Assembly: GCA_018380885.1 (NCBI GenBank)
Contig: JAGZSY010000005.1
Coordinates: forward strand, 147,193 to 211,192
From: Enterocloster asparagiformis
GTDB taxonomy: Bacteria; Bacillota; Clostridia; Lachnospirales; Lachnospiraceae
Length of the DNA stretch: 64,000 nucleotides
Direction of reading: 5' to 3'
The notes beneath the pieces are model-generated. The model searched no databases. It worked only from the letters and a program-made list of their open reading frames with translations, and had not been told where the DNA came from. The position numbers and the translations under genes were made by a program. Positions 43,348-53,553 of the stretch are shown here, piece by piece. Positions within the stretch are counted from its first letter, which is position 1. Each line of letters opens with the position of its first letter.

Positions 43348-43363
43348 TGTTTCACGTGAAACA
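43348..43363. promoter_or_regulatory. parS site 3, perfect consensus
   Basis: TGTTTCACGTGAAACA, a perfect palindrome identical to the Firmicute parS consensus, in the gap between the hydrolase gene and nfo. Confidence 0.95.
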
Positions 43364-43441
43364 TTTAATGGTTCGGCTGTGACATATTTCACCCGGGCCA
43401 TTTTTTAATAATAGAATGAACGAAAGAAAGGAATACAATCT

Positions 43442-44278
43442 ATGCTGAGAATTGGCTGCCATCTATCATCGTCCAAAGGCTACGAATCAATGGCCAAGGA
43501 TGCAATGAAAATTAAGGCAAATACATTTCAATTTTTCACCCGCAACCCAAGAGGCGGAAACGCAAAAGCCATCGACCCCCTTGATGTAGCCGCATTTCAG
43601 GCCACAGCCAAGGAGCAAGACATTATCCCGATTTTGGCCCATGCTCCGTACACTCTAAACGCCTGCTCCGCAGACGAAAAAATCCGCGATTTCGCCAAGC
43701 GCACCATGATTGACGATTTGTCCCGAATGGAGTACACTCCGGGAAATATGTACAACTTTCATCCCGGCAGCCACGTAAAACAGGGCGTTGAAGTGGGAAT
43801 CGAATATATCGCACAGATGCTAAATGAAATCCTGACCCCGGATCAGTCGACTACAGTTCTCCTGGAAACAATGGCCGGTAAAGGCAGCGAGGTGGGCGGG
43901 CGCTTTGAGGAGCTTCGGGAAATTCTCGACCGGGTTCATCTCTCCGAAAAAATGGGCGTTTGTCTTGATACCTGTCACGTGTGGGACGGCGGATATGATA
44001 TCGCCAATCATCTGGACAAGGTGCTGGACGAGTTTGACCGCATTGTGGGACTCTCCCGCTTGAAAGCCATCCACCTGAACAACACCCAGAATCCCCTGGG
44101 CGCCCACAAGGACCGCCATGCCACGCTCACCACCGGACATATCCCGCTGGACGCCCTGATTCGCATCATCAATCATCCCGCGCTCCGCAAACTGCCCTAC
44201 TATCTGGAAACTCCCAACGATTTGGACGGATACGCGGCGGAGATTGCCCTGATGCGAGACGCCTATATCGAATCATAA
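43442..44278 (+). CDS. nfo: Endonuclease IV (AP endonuclease)
   Basis: 278 residues, normal length. It cuts 5' of abasic sites and removes 3' blocks in base-excision repair, using three zinc ions. Family motifs are '[18 protein letters not shown]', '[12 protein letters not shown]', '[13 protein letters not shown]', '[16 protein letters not shown]' and '[16 protein letters not shown]', carrying the metal His, Glu and Asp residues. GAAAGGAATAC precedes the ATG. Probably monocistronic, with a hairpin downstream. Confidence 0.97.
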   Translation: MLRIGCHLSSSKGYESMAKDAMKIKANTFQFFTRNPRGGNAKAIDPLDVAAFQATAKEQDIIPILAHAPYTLNACSADEKIRDFAKRTMIDDLSRMEYTPGNMYNFHPGSHVKQGVEVGIEYIAQMLNEILTPDQSTTVLLETMAGKGSEVGGRFEELREILDRVHLSEKMGVCLDTCHVWDGGYDIANHLDKVLDEFDRIVGLSRLKAIHLNNTQNPLGAHKDRHATLTTGHIPLDALIRIINHPALRKLPYYLETPNDLDGYAAEIALMRDAYIES

Positions 44279-44309
44279 ATCTTCCACTAAATTCTATATT
44301 GTTTGTCAT

Positions 44310-44351
44310 GAGACGCCCGCCTGCAATAATCAAAAAAAGCGTGGGCGTCTC
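44310..44351 (+). terminator. Terminator of nfo
   Basis: GAGACGCCC / GGGCGTCTC, 9 bp extended by GC pairs, with a 20-24-base loop, 31 bases past nfo, ending in TCTCTCTG. Confidence 0.65.
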
Positions 44352-44384
44352 TCTCTGTAATTCGCTGATTTTAGCCGTAAAAAA

Positions 44385-44412
44385 ATAGAGAAAACCCAAC
44401 GGATTTCTCTAT
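44385..44412 (-). terminator. Terminator of the YeiH-family gene
   Basis: Minus strand: ATAGAGAAA / TTTCTCTAT followed by a run of seven T; 23 bases past the stop. Confidence 0.9.
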
Positions 44413-44435
44413 CATTCCCACTCTCTCGATTTCAT

Positions 44436-45431
44436 TTAAATTGCCAACAGACTGACTCCGGTTATTGCCCCCCAGCAACAAACTCCCATGAATATCGGCT
44501 TACCGCCCGTCCGTACCAATTTTACCAGATCCGTATTGATACCGATTGCAGCCATTGCCATCACAATCAAAAATTTGCTGGCGTCCTTCAGCATTCCAAC
44601 CAGCCAGGCTGGCAGCCCGCACACCGTGGTAATCACAGATGCGATTACAAAGTACAGCACAAACATAGGAAATACTTTGCTCAGCTTTACATTCTCACCG
44701 CTCTCCTCATTTTTTGCTCTCACAAAAGCCAAAACCAATGTGATAGGGATGATCGCCAGGGTTCTGGTCATTTTGACAATCGCCGCAGTATCCAGCGTGT
44801 TGCTCCCGTGGATTCCATCCCAGGCCGCAGCGGCGGCCGTCACAGAAGAAGTATCGTTGATCGCTGTCCCCGCGAATATACCAAACTGCGCATCGCTCAG
44901 CCCCAGCGCGCTTCCAAAGGCGGGAAATACCAACGCGGCAATCACGTTAAACAGAAAAATTACCGATATAGCCTGGGCAATCTCCTCGTCGTCAGCCCCG
45001 ATCACCGGTGCGGTAGCCGCAATGGCCGATCCGCCGCAGATGGACGATCCCACGCCCACCAAAGTGGCAATTTTAGGCGAAACCTTCATAAATTTCTGCA
45101 ATATACAGGCCACAATCAACGAAACTGAAATTGTGCTCACAATAATTGGGAGTGATTCCTTCCCCGTCTCCAGTACGCTCCCCAGATTCATGCCAAAACC
45201 TAACAGCACAACCGCCGCCTGCAAAATCACCTTGGAGGTAAACTTAATCCCACTCTGTTCCCGCTCCAAACGTCTGCCCATGCCCCGCATAGCCGTACCA
45301 ATTCCCATGGCGATCAATATTGCAAAAACAGGTCCCCCGATAATCGGCACAATTTTGCCCAAATAATAACAGGGCACTGCAATGCAAAAACACAGCAGCA
45401 CCCCTCGCCAACGTTCCTTCACTCTCTCCAT
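44436..45431 (-). CDS. YeiH/UPF0324 family putative sulfate exporter
   Basis: 331 residues from the ATG with GGAGG 8 bases upstream; the ATG five codons earlier contains that site. About ten membrane helices. Family blocks are '[14 protein letters not shown]', '[18 protein letters not shown]', '[20 protein letters not shown]' and '[15 protein letters not shown]'. Members of this family (UPF0324, PSE) are annotated as sulfate or sulfonate exporters on limited evidence. It stands alone between convergent nfo and rsmG. The transported compound here is unknown. Confidence 0.88.
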   Translation of the reverse strand: MERVKERWRGVLLCFCIAVPCYYLGKIVPIIGGPVFAILIAMGIGTAMRGMGRRLEREQSGIKFTSKVILQAAVVLLGFGMNLGSVLETGKESLPIIVSTISVSLIVACILQKFMKVSPKIATLVGVGSSICGGSAIAATAPVIGADDEEIAQAISVIFLFNVIAALVFPAFGSALGLSDAQFGIFAGTAINDTSSVTAAAAAWDGIHGSNTLDTAAIVKMTRTLAIIPITLVLAFVRAKNEESGENVKLSKVFPMFVLYFVIASVITTVCGLPAWLVGMLKDASKFLIVMAMAAIGINTDLVKLVRTGGKPIFMGVCCWGAITGVSLLAI

Positions 45432-45546
45432 TTCCTTGTCCTCCATTATTTTACCATAATTTGCCTGTTACGGCTGGTGACAAGTATAACATGAAGTATG
45501 AATAACGTAAAGTTATTATTATTTATTCATCAATAATTATTTATTA

Positions 45547-46278
45547 TCAACATAAAGGCTCCTTTGTGGGAAGCCCCGCTTTGCGCGGATATTTCCCGGA
45601 AATAGCCTTTATTTTCCTGATGCGAATCAGGGAACGGCTCGCATCCGCGCCCGGCAGCGTAAATTTCTCCACCTGCTCCACTTCACCGCCCAAAATTTTT
45701 ACCGCCCGCTTTCCCGCCTCCAACTCCTCTTCTATCTCGCCGGACTTGTACGGCACGAAATATCCCCCCACCTTCACAAAGGGCATACAGTATTCAGCCA
45801 ATGATGCCAGGTTTGCCACTGCCCGGGATACGCACAAATCGAATTGCTCACGGTATTGTAAATTTCTTCCAAAATCTTCCGCGCGCCCGTGTACCGCTTT
45901 GATACCATCAAGCCCCAATTCCGCGCACACATCCTGTAAAAATTTAACGCGCTTGTTCAGGGAGTCCAGCAAAGTCACCCTCAGCTCCGGAAAGGCAATC
46001 TTAAGGGGAATTCCCGGAAATCCGGCGCCCGTTCCCACATCCATCAGGGAAATATCCCGCAATGCCTGTGTCCCCATCAGCCTCACCAGGGACAGGCTGT
46101 CCGTGAAATGTTTTGTCACCACATCCTGCTCCTCTGTAATCGCGGTCAGGTTCATTACCTTGTTCCGCTCCACCAGAAGCTCATAATAGCGGTAGAACTG
46201 CCTGATCTGCCCGCTGCTTAAAGTAACTCCCAGCTCCCCTGCCTCCCGCTTTATCTGATCTGCAAAACGCTCCGTCAT
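45547..46278 (-). CDS. rsmG: 16S rRNA (guanine-527 N7)-methyltransferase
   Basis: 243 residues. It methylates G527 in 16S rRNA using SAM; loss gives low-level streptomycin resistance. The SAM loop is '[20 protein letters not shown]' and '[12 protein letters not shown]' follows; '[19 protein letters not shown]' matches the GidB catalytic region. Its start overlaps the end of mnmG by 4 bases (ATGA), so translation is coupled. The C-terminal '[14 protein letters not shown]' is the common family end. Confidence 0.97.
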   Translation of the reverse strand: MTERFADQIKREAGELGVTLSSGQIRQFYRYYELLVERNKVMNLTAITEEQDVVTKHFTDSLSLVRLMGTQALRDISLMDVGTGAGFPGIPLKIAFPELRVTLLDSLNKRVKFLQDVCAELGLDGIKAVHGRAEDFGRNLQYREQFDLCVSRAVANLASLAEYCMPFVKVGGYFVPYKSGEIEEELEAGKRAVKILGGEVEQVEKFTLPGADASRSLIRIRKIKAISGKYPRKAGLPTKEPLC

Positions 46279-48173
46279 TCTTCCTTACCCGATTCCTTTC
46301 CCTTCATCTGTTCCATATGAACCAGAAGCACGGAGATATCCGCCGGAGAAACCCCTGAAATACGGGATGCCTGGCCCACTGTGGACGGCTGTACCTGATT
46401 CAACTTTTGGACAGCCTCCCGCCGCAGGCTCTTCACCTGCGCATAATCGAATTTTTCCGGCAGCTTTCTGCCCTCCAGCTTTTTAAACTGGGCTACCTGC
46501 TGCATCTGCCGCTTAATGTAGCCTTCATATTTAATCTCAATATTCACCTGTTCCCGCACGTCCGCCGGCAGCTTCGGCCGCTCCGGGTCCATACAGGCCA
46601 GAATCTCATAGTTCAGCTCCGGCCGCTTCACCAGCTCCGCCAGGGTAATACCCGATTTTAGCAACGTGCTGTTGTGATCTTCAAGGAATTTCTGAACCCC
46701 ATCGCTGACGCCGATGTTCACCCATCCCAGCCGCCTGATCTCCTCCTCGATCTGCTTCACCTTTAAGAGCGTATGCTCATACTCCTGGTCGCTGACCAGA
46801 CCGATCTCATGCCCGATTTCGCGCAGCCTGATATCCGCATTATCCTGGCGCAGGAGCAGGCGGTATTCCGCCCGCGAGGTCATCATCCGGTAGGGCTCAT
46901 GATTCTCCTTTGTCACCAGATCGTCAATCAGTACCCCGATGTAAGCCTGAGAACGGTCCAGAACCACCTGTTCTCTGCCCTTAAGCTTCATGGCTGCGTT
47001 CACACCGGCCATAAAGCCCTGGACCGCAGCCTCCTCATAGCCGGAGCTGCCGTTAAACTGCCCGCCTGAGAAAAGGCCCTCAATCTTCTTAAATTCCAGA
47101 GTGGCCTTGAGCTGCAGGGAGTTGATACAATCATATTCGATGGCATAGGCGTTGCGGACGATTTTCACCTTCTCCAGCCCCGGAACCGTGCGGTACATAG
47201 CGTACTGCACATCCTCGGGCAGAGAACTGCTCATGCCGCCCAGATACATCTCATTGGTATAAAGCCCCTCCGGCTCCACAAACACCTGATGTCTGCTCTT
47301 GTCCGGGAACTTAACCACCTTATCCTCAATAGACGGGCAGTACCTGGGCCCCGTGCCCTCAATCGCACCTGAAAACAGCGGCGACCGATCCAGATTTTCA
47401 CGGATAATCTGATGCGTCTGCTGGTTTGTGTAGGTCAGCCAGCAGGACACCTGGTCCTTCTGCACGCTCTCCGGGTCAGTGGAAAATGAAAACGGCACCA
47501 CACGCTCATCCCCCATCTGCTCTTCCATCCTGGTAAAATCAATGCTCCGCTTGTCCACCCGGGCCGGCGTGCCGGTCTTGAACCGGAACATCTCAATCCC
47601 GTTGGCCTTCAATGATTCGGTCAGATGATTGGCGGCCTGCAGCCCGTTGGGCCCCGTGGGATTGCTCACATCCCCGTAAATGCATCTGGCACGCAGATAG
47701 GTCCCGGTACACAGCACAACCGCCCCTGCATGGTACACAGCGCCTGAAAATGTCTTTACTCCGAGAATTTTCCCATTCTCCACCATAAGCTCCGACACTT
47801 CCGCCTGACGGATCGTCAAATGATCCGTATTTTCAAGGGTGCTTCGCATCTGGCGGCTGTAATCCTGCTTGTCCGCCTGGGCCCGCAGGGAATGCACAGC
47901 CGGTCCCTTGGACTCGTTCAGCATTTTTGACTGAATGAACGTCTGATCGATATTTTTTCCCATCTGGCCGCCCAGGGCGTCCAATTCCCGCACCAGATGG
48001 CCCTTGGAACTTCCTCCCACGTTGGGGTTGCAGGGCATCAACGCAATGCTGTCCACGCTGACCGTAAACATGATGGTTTCCATGCCCAGCCTTGCGCAGG
48101 CCAAAGCCGCCTCGCATCCCGCGTGGCCGGCTCCCACCACCACAATATCGTACGTCTCTTCCAAATATGGCAT
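46275..48173 (-). CDS. mnmG: tRNA uridine-34 5-carboxymethylaminomethyl modification enzyme MnmG
   Basis: 632 residues. An FAD enzyme acting with MnmE to modify the wobble uridine. The FAD fold is '[20 protein letters not shown]' (about residues 8-27), followed by '[19 protein letters not shown]', '[12 protein letters not shown]', '[19 protein letters not shown]' and '[18 protein letters not shown]'. GGAAGGA lies 6 bases before the chosen ATG; a GTG six codons upstream covers that site. Third gene in the run jag-mnmE-mnmG-rsmG. Confidence 0.97.
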   Translation of the reverse strand: MPYLEETYDIVVVGAGHAGCEAALACARLGMETIMFTVSVDSIALMPCNPNVGGSSKGHLVRELDALGGQMGKNIDQTFIQSKMLNESKGPAVHSLRAQADKQDYSRQMRSTLENTDHLTIRQAEVSELMVENGKILGVKTFSGAVYHAGAVVLCTGTYLRARCIYGDVSNPTGPNGLQAANHLTESLKANGIEMFRFKTGTPARVDKRSIDFTRMEEQMGDERVVPFSFSTDPESVQKDQVSCWLTYTNQQTHQIIRENLDRSPLFSGAIEGTGPRYCPSIEDKVVKFPDKSRHQVFVEPEGLYTNEMYLGGMSSSLPEDVQYAMYRTVPGLEKVKIVRNAYAIEYDCINSLQLKATLEFKKIEGLFSGGQFNGSSGYEEAAVQGFMAGVNAAMKLKGREQVVLDRSQAYIGVLIDDLVTKENHEPYRMMTSRAEYRLLLRQDNADIRLREIGHEIGLVSDQEYEHTLLKVKQIEEEIRRLGWVNIGVSDGVQKFLEDHNSTLLKSGITLAELVKRPELNYEILACMDPERPKLPADVREQVNIEIKYEGYIKRQMQQVAQFKKLEGRKLPEKFDYAQVKSLRREAVQKLNQVQPSTVGQASRISGVSPADISVLLVHMEQMKGKESGKEE

Positions 48174-48193
48174 AACTTGTCCTTCCTTCACTG

Positions 48194-49591
48194 CTATTTT
48201 CCCATACAGAACCTGGCAAATATCTCGTTCACCACATCGTCATCCACAGCTTCCCCTATGATCAGCCCCAGCTGCTCGTAGGCGTCCATCAGATCGATGG
48301 AGTAAAAGTCCTCGGGCAATCCCTGATCCACGCTGCTTTTCACCATCTCCAGACTTTCCTTTGCCCTCCCCAGCGCTTCCTTGTGCCGCACGCTGGTGAT
48401 ATACACCTCGTCGTTAAAGGACAGGCTGCCGTGGTAGAACATCCCCTTGATCTCCTGCTCCAGCGCCTCGATCCCCTGCTCCTCCTTGGCGGAAATGGGA
48501 ATCACAGCGCATCCGGTCTCCCGCTCCAGCGCCTCTGGATTCACACACGTCTCAAGATCCGTCTTATTCAGCAGGACAATGGCCTTTTTTCCGCCGTCCC
48601 CGCTGTTTTCGCGGATAAAATCCATAATCTCCCGGTCATTTTCATCCAACGGCGTAGACCCGTCCACCACGTAGATCAGCAGATCAGCTTCCCTGGCCGC
48701 CTTCATGGCCCGGTCCACGCCAATCCTCTCCACCACATCCTCCGTGTCCCGGATTCCCGCGGTGTCCACCACATTGAGGCTGATCCCCTGGAGATAAATA
48801 TGTTCCTCCAGCGTATCCCGGGTTGTCCCCGCAATCTCCGTCACAATAGCCCGGTCCTCTCCGATCAGCACGTTCATCAGGGAGGATTTGCCCGCGTTGG
48901 GCTTGCCCAGAATCACAGTTCTCACGCCCTCCGTCATCACTCTGCCGTCGTCCGCGGAGCGGATCAGCTTCTCCACCTGACCGGTCATTTCCTCCACCTG
49001 ACCGGATAGGGTCTGTGCAAAGCCGTCCAGGGAAATATGTTCCGGATCATCTAACGCAGATTCGATAAACGCGATCTGATAGAGAATCTTCGCCCGCAGC
49101 TCCCTGATCTTTTTGGACACCGATCCCCCCAGCTGGCCCACGGAATTTTTCAGCGCGTAGTCGTTTTTCGCATTGATCACATCCGCCACCGCCTCGGCCT
49201 GGGACAGATCGATACGGCCGTTTAAAAAGGCCCGCTTGGTAAATTCCCCCGGCTCGGCCGTCCTGGCTCCATGGCGGATCGCGGTCTCCAGAATCTTTTT
49301 CACCATCAGCACGCCGCCGTGGCAGTCGATCTCCACCGTATCCTCCGCAGTAAAACTTCTCGGCCCCTTCATTATGATAACCAGGGCCTCGTCCACCCTC
49401 TCTTCTCCGTCGTATATGAACCCGTAATGCACGGTGTGGGATGGCTTTTCGCTGAGCTTTACCGGCTTTCCGGCCTTATTCCGAAACATGCGGTCGATCA
49501 CCGCAAACGCCTGCCCGCCGCTGATCCGCACAATCCCGATGCCTGAATTACTCATGCCCGTGGCGATGGCCGCTATGGTATCCGTTTTCAT
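48194..49591 (-). CDS. mnmE: tRNA modification GTPase MnmE
   Basis: 465 residues. Order: N-terminal tetrahydrofolate-binding domain ('[20 protein letters not shown]'), helical domain, inserted G domain with G1 '[12 protein letters not shown]' and G3 'DTAGIRDTE', and the C-terminal 'FARFCMGK' whose Cys is the family signature. It partners with MnmG, encoded 20 bases downstream. GGGAG precedes the second ATG, which I choose over the first, five codons earlier. Confidence 0.97.
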   Translation of the reverse strand: MKTDTIAAIATGMSNSGIGIVRISGGQAFAVIDRMFRNKAGKPVKLSEKPSHTVHYGFIYDGEERVDEALVIIMKGPRSFTAEDTVEIDCHGGVLMVKKILETAIRHGARTAEPGEFTKRAFLNGRIDLSQAEAVADVINAKNDYALKNSVGQLGGSVSKKIRELRAKILYQIAFIESALDDPEHISLDGFAQTLSGQVEEMTGQVEKLIRSADDGRVMTEGVRTVILGKPNAGKSSLMNVLIGEDRAIVTEIAGTTRDTLEEHIYLQGISLNVVDTAGIRDTEDVVERIGVDRAMKAAREADLLIYVVDGSTPLDENDREIMDFIRENSGDGGKKAIVLLNKTDLETCVNPEALERETGCAVIPISAKEEQGIEALEQEIKGMFYHGSLSFNDEVYITSVRHKEALGRAKESLEMVKSSVDQGLPEDFYSIDLMDAYEQLGLIIGEAVDDDVVNEIFARFCMGK

Positions 49592-49668
49592 ATTCCACTC
49601 TCCCATTTATCCCAAAAGAGGCCGTCGCTTCTGCAACAGCCTCTTCCACAATCTGACACAACCAGATC

Positions 49669-50484
49669 TTATTCTTCTTCAGATGAAACCTCAGGTTCCT
49701 CCGCAGAAACTTCAGCCGCCTTCACAACCGTGTTCTCGGAACGCTCATAGCGGTCGGAACGGTCATAACGGTCGGAACGCTCGGAGCGGTATCCGCCGCC
49801 GCTCTTGCCGTAACGGCTGCCGCTGCGGCTCTTGTCATAGCGCTCGCGCTTTACCGGAACTTCCTTCTTCAGCGCAATCACCACATGGCGGAAGGGCTCC
49901 TCGCCCTCGCTCCTGGTCAGAACATACTTGTCGTTCTGTAAAGCGGCATGGATAATTCTGCGCTCATAAGGATTCATCGGCTCCAGGGATACCGGGCGTT
50001 TGGTCCGCTTCACCTTGTAGGCAATGTTCTTTGCCAGGGTCTCCAATGTCTTTTTGCGCTTCTCACGGTAATTCTCAGTGTCCAGCTTCACCCTCAGGTA
50101 ACCGTCGCTGTTCTTGTTCACAATCAGGCTGACCAGATACTGCAGGGAGTCCAGGGTCTGCCCTCTCTTGCCGATCAGGATTCCCATGTCGTCGCCCTCC
50201 AGGGTGACGGACAGTTCCTTCTCCTCTTCGTTATACGCAGCTTCGATCCGAACTTCCATGTTCATCGCATCGAAGATTTGCGCGAGGAAATCAACGGCGT
50301 TGTCCTGAATGGACTCTTTCTTCCTGGCTCTGATGATGGCCGGCTTGGCGCCGATGCCTAAAAATCCGGCGCTTCCCTTCTCAATCACCTCATATTCCAG
50401 CTTATCACTGGTGGTTCCAAGATCAATCAATGCTTTCGTGACCGCTTCATCTACAGTCTTAGCCGAAAATGTTAACATATCCAT
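49669..50484 (-). CDS. jag: RNA-binding protein Jag/KhpB with unusual Arg/Ser/Tyr-rich tail
   Basis: 271 residues. The N-terminal Jag domain (about 1-50, 'VDEAVTKALIDLGTTSDKLE'), a KH domain ('GILIGKRGQTLDSLQYLVSL', about 108-128) and an R3H domain ('MNPYERRIIHAALQND', about 170-186) are in normal order. The last ~60 residues are a low-complexity RSDRYDRSDRYERSE-like tail ending in acidic residues, which is not part of standard Jag and recalls phase-separating RNA-binding tails (inference). AGGGGG precedes the ATG. It lies 16 bases after yidC, the conserved spoIIIJ-jag pair. Confidence 0.95.
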   Translation of the reverse strand: MDMLTFSAKTVDEAVTKALIDLGTTSDKLEYEVIEKGSAGFLGIGAKPAIIRARKKESIQDNAVDFLAQIFDAMNMEVRIEAAYNEEEKELSVTLEGDDMGILIGKRGQTLDSLQYLVSLIVNKNSDGYLRVKLDTENYREKRKKTLETLAKNIAYKVKRTKRPVSLEPMNPYERRIIHAALQNDKYVLTRSEGEEPFRHVVIALKKEVPVKRERYDKSRSGSRYGKSGGGYRSERSDRYDRSDRYERSENTVVKAAEVSAEEPEVSSEEE

Positions 50485-50499
50485 ATTCAGAACCCCCTC

Positions 50500-51822
50500 T
50501 TATTTTTTACCGCCCTTTTCATGCTTCTCGTTGTATTTCGCTACCATATTCGCCTTAGAGGCCAGGCTGCCAGGCTTCGCATCCGCGTTGTAGTAGTTCT
50601 TGTTCTCCTCCACAAGCGCTTTTGTTTTGGCAATTTTTTCCATTCTCTTGGCCTCTTCGCGGGTTTCCTTCTCCTGCATCTTCTGCATCATCTCATCCAC
50701 GTTACCCACACGAGCCGGCGGCAGTCCGCGCTTTGCGCGCTTCTTGTTGGTTTTCTCAACGTTCTTCTGAACCAGGTCGTCGATATCGACCTTCTTTAAG
50801 TAAGAATTAATTCCAACCTGCTGGATAATGGTGAACACACTCTGAGCCACCCAGTAAAGTCCAATACCAGTTGCAAATGTAAAGCAGAAAAACACGGACA
50901 TCAGCGGCATCATCACGTTCATAGATTTCATCATGTTGGCGCCGGGATTCTCGTCGTTTTGCGGGCTCTGGGTGGTGGCCATCATCAGCTTGGAGCTGTA
51001 CCACTGGCTGGCGCCGGCCAGAAGCGGGATTGCCAGGGCCGCGATAAACGCGAACATGGTGGTTCCGTCCACATGGCTGAAGAAATTGCCGATTACCTGC
51101 ATAGGCGTGTACGCAATATTCAGACCAAAGAAATTCTGCATATTCTCAATGGCGTCCACAACCCGGGTCCCGGAATCAGTGACAGCCTGTCCCACCTGGG
51201 GGAAGCCGTCGATCAGGGTATTCCACTGCTGTCCTGTGAATTTATAAAATAAATCAATTACCTTGTCGGTGATGGTATAATCAATCGAATCAACCGGAAG
51301 CTTTTGGGCGCTGGCCAGATCCATAAATACCTGGCTGGTATGGAAGCCCGCCGGAAGCTTGCTGATCACGGCCTCATAATATCCCCGCACAGTCTGGACA
51401 TATGCCGGAATGTGATAGATAACCTGATACAGCGCAAAGATGATCGGAAGCTGGATCAGCATCGGAAGGCAGCCGCCCGTCATGGAAGTTCCGTACTTCT
51501 CATAGACAGCCTTGGTCTCCGTCTGCATCATCATCATGGCCTTCTGGTCGCCCTCTTTGCCCTTGTACTTCTTCTGGATTGCCGTCAGCTCCGGCTGCAT
51601 AACCGCCATCAGCTTGGACGACTTCTGCTGTTTAATGGTAAGCGGAATCATCAGAAGCTTTGTTACCAATGTGAATAAAATAATACAAAGACCGATATTC
51701 TCGATCCCAAACATGCTGGTGAACCGGAACAGCAAATCCATAATCCACCCCAGTATGTCACCAATCGGTCCCAAGACCCCACCTGTTTTTGTCAACAATA
51801 CTGCGCCAACTAAACTATTCAA
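50500..51822 (-). CDS. yidC: Membrane protein insertase YidC (SpoIIIJ/OxaA)
   Basis: 440 residues, longer than Bacillus SpoIIIJ (about 260) because of an outer-loop segment (about 135-255) and a charged C-terminal tail. It inserts and folds membrane proteins with or without Sec. Conserved parts are 'IENIGLCIILFTLVTKLLMI', 'PLTIKQQKSSKLMAVMQPEL' with the hydrophilic-groove Arg replaced by Lys/Gln context, 'GGCLPMLIQLPIIFALYQVI', and 'FATGIGLYWVAQSVFTIIQQ'. The tail 'ANMVAKYNEKHEKGGKK' is ribosome-binding-like. AGGAGGT precedes the ATG. Third in the rpmH-rnpA-yidD-yidC block. Confidence 0.96.
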   Translation of the reverse strand: MNSLVGAVLLTKTGGVLGPIGDILGWIMDLLFRFTSMFGIENIGLCIILFTLVTKLLMIPLTIKQQKSSKLMAVMQPELTAIQKKYKGKEGDQKAMMMMQTETKAVYEKYGTSMTGGCLPMLIQLPIIFALYQVIYHIPAYVQTVRGYYEAVISKLPAGFHTSQVFMDLASAQKLPVDSIDYTITDKVIDLFYKFTGQQWNTLIDGFPQVGQAVTDSGTRVVDAIENMQNFFGLNIAYTPMQVIGNFFSHVDGTTMFAFIAALAIPLLAGASQWYSSKLMMATTQSPQNDENPGANMMKSMNVMMPLMSVFFCFTFATGIGLYWVAQSVFTIIQQVGINSYLKKVDIDDLVQKNVEKTNKKRAKRGLPPARVGNVDEMMQKMQEKETREEAKRMEKIAKTKALVEENKNYYNADAKPGSLASKANMVAKYNEKHEKGGKK

Positions 51823-51864
51823 TGAACTACCTCCTTACGAGCGCGCCCGTTGCGGCTCCCTTTT

Positions 51865-52080
51865 CTACGGAACTGGATCATAACCGCCTTCTGCAAAGGG
51901 ATGACAGCGCAGTATCCGTTTGCAAGCCAACCATGTACCCTTTAACGCACCGTACTTTTGTATTGCCTCAACGGCGTATTGAGAGCATGTCGGTGTGTAA
52001 ATACAGTGAGTTCTTATTTTAAGCGGCGAGAGGTATTTCTGATACACTCGCACAAGAAAAATCAGCAGCTTTGCTACCAT
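51865..52080 (-). CDS. yidD: Membrane protein insertion efficiency factor YidD
   Basis: 71 residues, usual length. An amphipathic N-terminus '[17 protein letters not shown]' is followed by the diagnostic '[19 protein letters not shown]' and '[20 protein letters not shown]'. It helps YidC-dependent insertion. The upstream in-frame starts overlap rnpA; I chose the ATG that gives the family length. The Shine-Dalgarno is weak (GAAGTG). Only 7 bases separate it from rnpA, so one transcript is likely. Confidence 0.93.
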   Translation of the reverse strand: MVAKLLIFLVRVYQKYLSPLKIRTHCIYTPTCSQYAVEAIQKYGALKGTWLACKRILRCHPFAEGGYDPVP

Positions 52081-52087
52081 AATAAGT

Positions 52088-52432
52088 TCACTTCGATTCT
52101 TTTTTAATGTTATGCAGTCCGCACAGGTGCAGATACGCACTCTCCAAATGTTTGTAATCCGAATCCTTGGCAGCTACTCTGGCTACCACAACGATGTTTA
52201 ACCCAGTCTGAATCCTGTTTTCATTCAAACGAAATATTTCCCGCAACAGTCTTGTGATATGATGGCGGACAACGCTGTTGCCCACTTTCTTGCTCACCGA
52301 AATGCCGATCCGGTTCGATTCTTCCCCATTTTTCATCACATACATGACCAGTAACCGGTTTGCATGCGAATTTCCTCCCCTGTAAATCTTCTGGAACTCG
52401 CCGTTCTTTTTCACGGACGGAAATCGTTTCAT
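52088..52432 (-). CDS. rnpA: Ribonuclease P protein component
   Basis: 114 residues. The protein subunit of RNase P, needed for tRNA 5' processing. The family signature '[20 protein letters not shown]' (about 53-72) and '[20 protein letters not shown]' are present. GAGGAG lies 7 bases before the ATG; an earlier start nine codons upstream is not supported. It is downstream of rpmH with a 196-base spacer holding a repeat and a terminator-like hairpin, so rnpA may be read partly by readthrough. Confidence 0.96.
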   Translation of the reverse strand: MKRFPSVKKNGEFQKIYRGGNSHANRLLVMYVMKNGEESNRIGISVSKKVGNSVVRHHITRLLREIFRLNENRIQTGLNIVVVARVAAKDSDYKHLESAYLHLCGLHNIKKESK

Positions 52433-52491
52433 ATGAAACTCCTCGCATCTGAATGTCAAAATTACGCTCTTAACGAGTAATGGCCCGGCAA

Positions 52492-52585
52492 CGGACCATT
52501 ACATTCGGCAATCGCCCGCCAAAAAGCGGCGGACCATTACATTCAGCAATCGTCCGCCAAAAAGCGGCGGACCATTACATTCAAT
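52492..52585. repeat. 38-bp tandem repeat with hairpins between rpmH and rnpA
   Basis: Two full units (52492-52529 and 52530-52567) differ at two or three positions, followed by a partial third. Each junction forms GTCCGCC, 7-base loop, GGCGGAC. It lies in the rpmH-rnpA spacer. Confidence 0.88.
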
Positions 52586-52588
52586 AAA

Positions 52589-52610
52589 AGGCCACAAGAT
52601 TCTGTGGCCT
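52589..52610 (-). terminator. Terminator after rpmH
   Basis: AGGCCACA / TGTGGCCT, 8 bp, 6-base loop, followed on the minus strand by TTTATTG. It probably attenuates transcription from rpmH into rnpA. Confidence 0.75.
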
Positions 52611-52628
52611 ATGTCTCAATGCTTTAAA

Positions 52629-52763
52629 TTATGCGCTCAGTCTGGCTCTGCCTTTTGCTCTTCTGGCAGCTAACACTTTTCTGCCGCCCGCGCTGCTCAT
52701 TCTCGCTCTGAAACCGTGAACTTTAGCTCTCTGTCTTGTCTTAGGCTGAAATGTCATCTTCAT
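52629..52763 (-). CDS. rpmH: Ribosomal protein L34
   Basis: 44 residues, very basic. The sequence '[20 protein letters not shown]' and '[20 protein letters not shown]' are the full L34 signature. GGAGGTG lies 10 bases before the ATG. A longer in-frame extension upstream is not translated in relatives. It is the first gene of the rpmH-rnpA-yidD-yidC-jag run, a hallmark of the Gram-positive origin region. Confidence 0.98.
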   Translation of the reverse strand: MKMTFQPKTRQRAKVHGFRARMSSAGGRKVLAARRAKGRARLSA

Positions 52764-52846
52764 GAGTCCCGTGCACCTCCTATCGATTAACTTATCTGGC
52801 AATGTGAAAACACACATTTAGACTAGTATAATTAAACATCTTCTCA

Positions 52847-52875
52847 ATTATATAGAAGAAACGGCCTGTCGTCAA
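52847..52875 (-). promoter_or_regulatory. Promoter of rpmH
   Basis: Minus strand: -35 TTGACG (52875-52870), 17-base spacer, -10 TATAAT (52852-52847). The -35 box overlaps the last codons of the upstream ECF gene. Confidence 0.85.
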
Positions 52876-53495
52876 GCGATTTTTACGATATTTATCAGTA
52901 CTTTTCCGATTATCGCCACCAAAATTGCAGCCACAATCGCCTCCGGAATCCCGGATGCCGTCACAGTCGCCATAATCAGTCCCCACACCGCCTCAACCGC
53001 CACTTCCCTGGCCTGAGCGTACTCCACGACAAACAGCTTGTAGATACTTCCCATCACAAATACCGTGTTGGTCAGAGCGCCCATAAATCCAGTAATTGGC
53101 AAGGCGATAAGCGGATTCAGTTTCACCTTTTTAAACAGGATCCACAGCCATCCGGCCACCAATCCGATCATGATCCGGCAGCCAACCGAAACCCACACAG
53201 CCTTCAACGCGCCGACAATCCCGGTCATGCTCAAAAACGGCGAAAAGGCAAAGGACAATAAGGTAGGCGCCATGGTGTTGCTGATCAGCGAACAGATTCC
53301 AAAGGTCGCCCCCAGGATACAGCCTGCCAGCGGCCCCAACAGTATGGCGCCTAAAATGACAGGGATGTGCACAGTTGTCGCCTTAATCACCGGCAGCTGG
53401 ATCATTCCCAGGGGCGTATTCGCCAAAAGGATGACCACAGCCATCATAAGTGCGACACTTGCAAGCCAGCGGGTGTCTTTTCTTCTCTTATTCAA
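52872..53495 (-). CDS. ECF transporter S component, substrate uncertain
   Basis: 207 residues, six hydrophobic segments; a vitamin-capturing subunit that uses the shared ECF energising module. Typical S-component features are the N-terminal 'LASVALMMAVVILLANTPLG', 'PVIKATTVHIPVILGAILLG' and 'GPLAGCILGATFGICSLISN'. This ECF group is often called PanT-like when next to pantothenate genes, but no such neighbour is here. AAGGAGG precedes the ATG. It lies between rpmH and the origin, an insertion not present in the basic Gram-positive order. Confidence 0.85.
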   Translation of the reverse strand: MNKRRKDTRWLASVALMMAVVILLANTPLGMIQLPVIKATTVHIPVILGAILLGPLAGCILGATFGICSLISNTMAPTLLSFAFSPFLSMTGIVGALKAVWVSVGCRIMIGLVAGWLWILFKKVKLNPLIALPITGFMGALTNTVFVMGSIYKLFVVEYAQAREVAVEAVWGLIMATVTASGIPEAIVAAILVAIIGKVLINIVKIA

Positions 53496-53553
53496 TTTTT
53501 TTCCTCCTTGCTACTGTTCTTATTGATAAGATACAATGCAATATCACGCCATG

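Noticed and set aside
52492..52585. CRISPR-like repeat
   Set aside because: The 38-bp units are directly abutting with no unique spacers and there are no cas genes; it is a plain tandem repeat.
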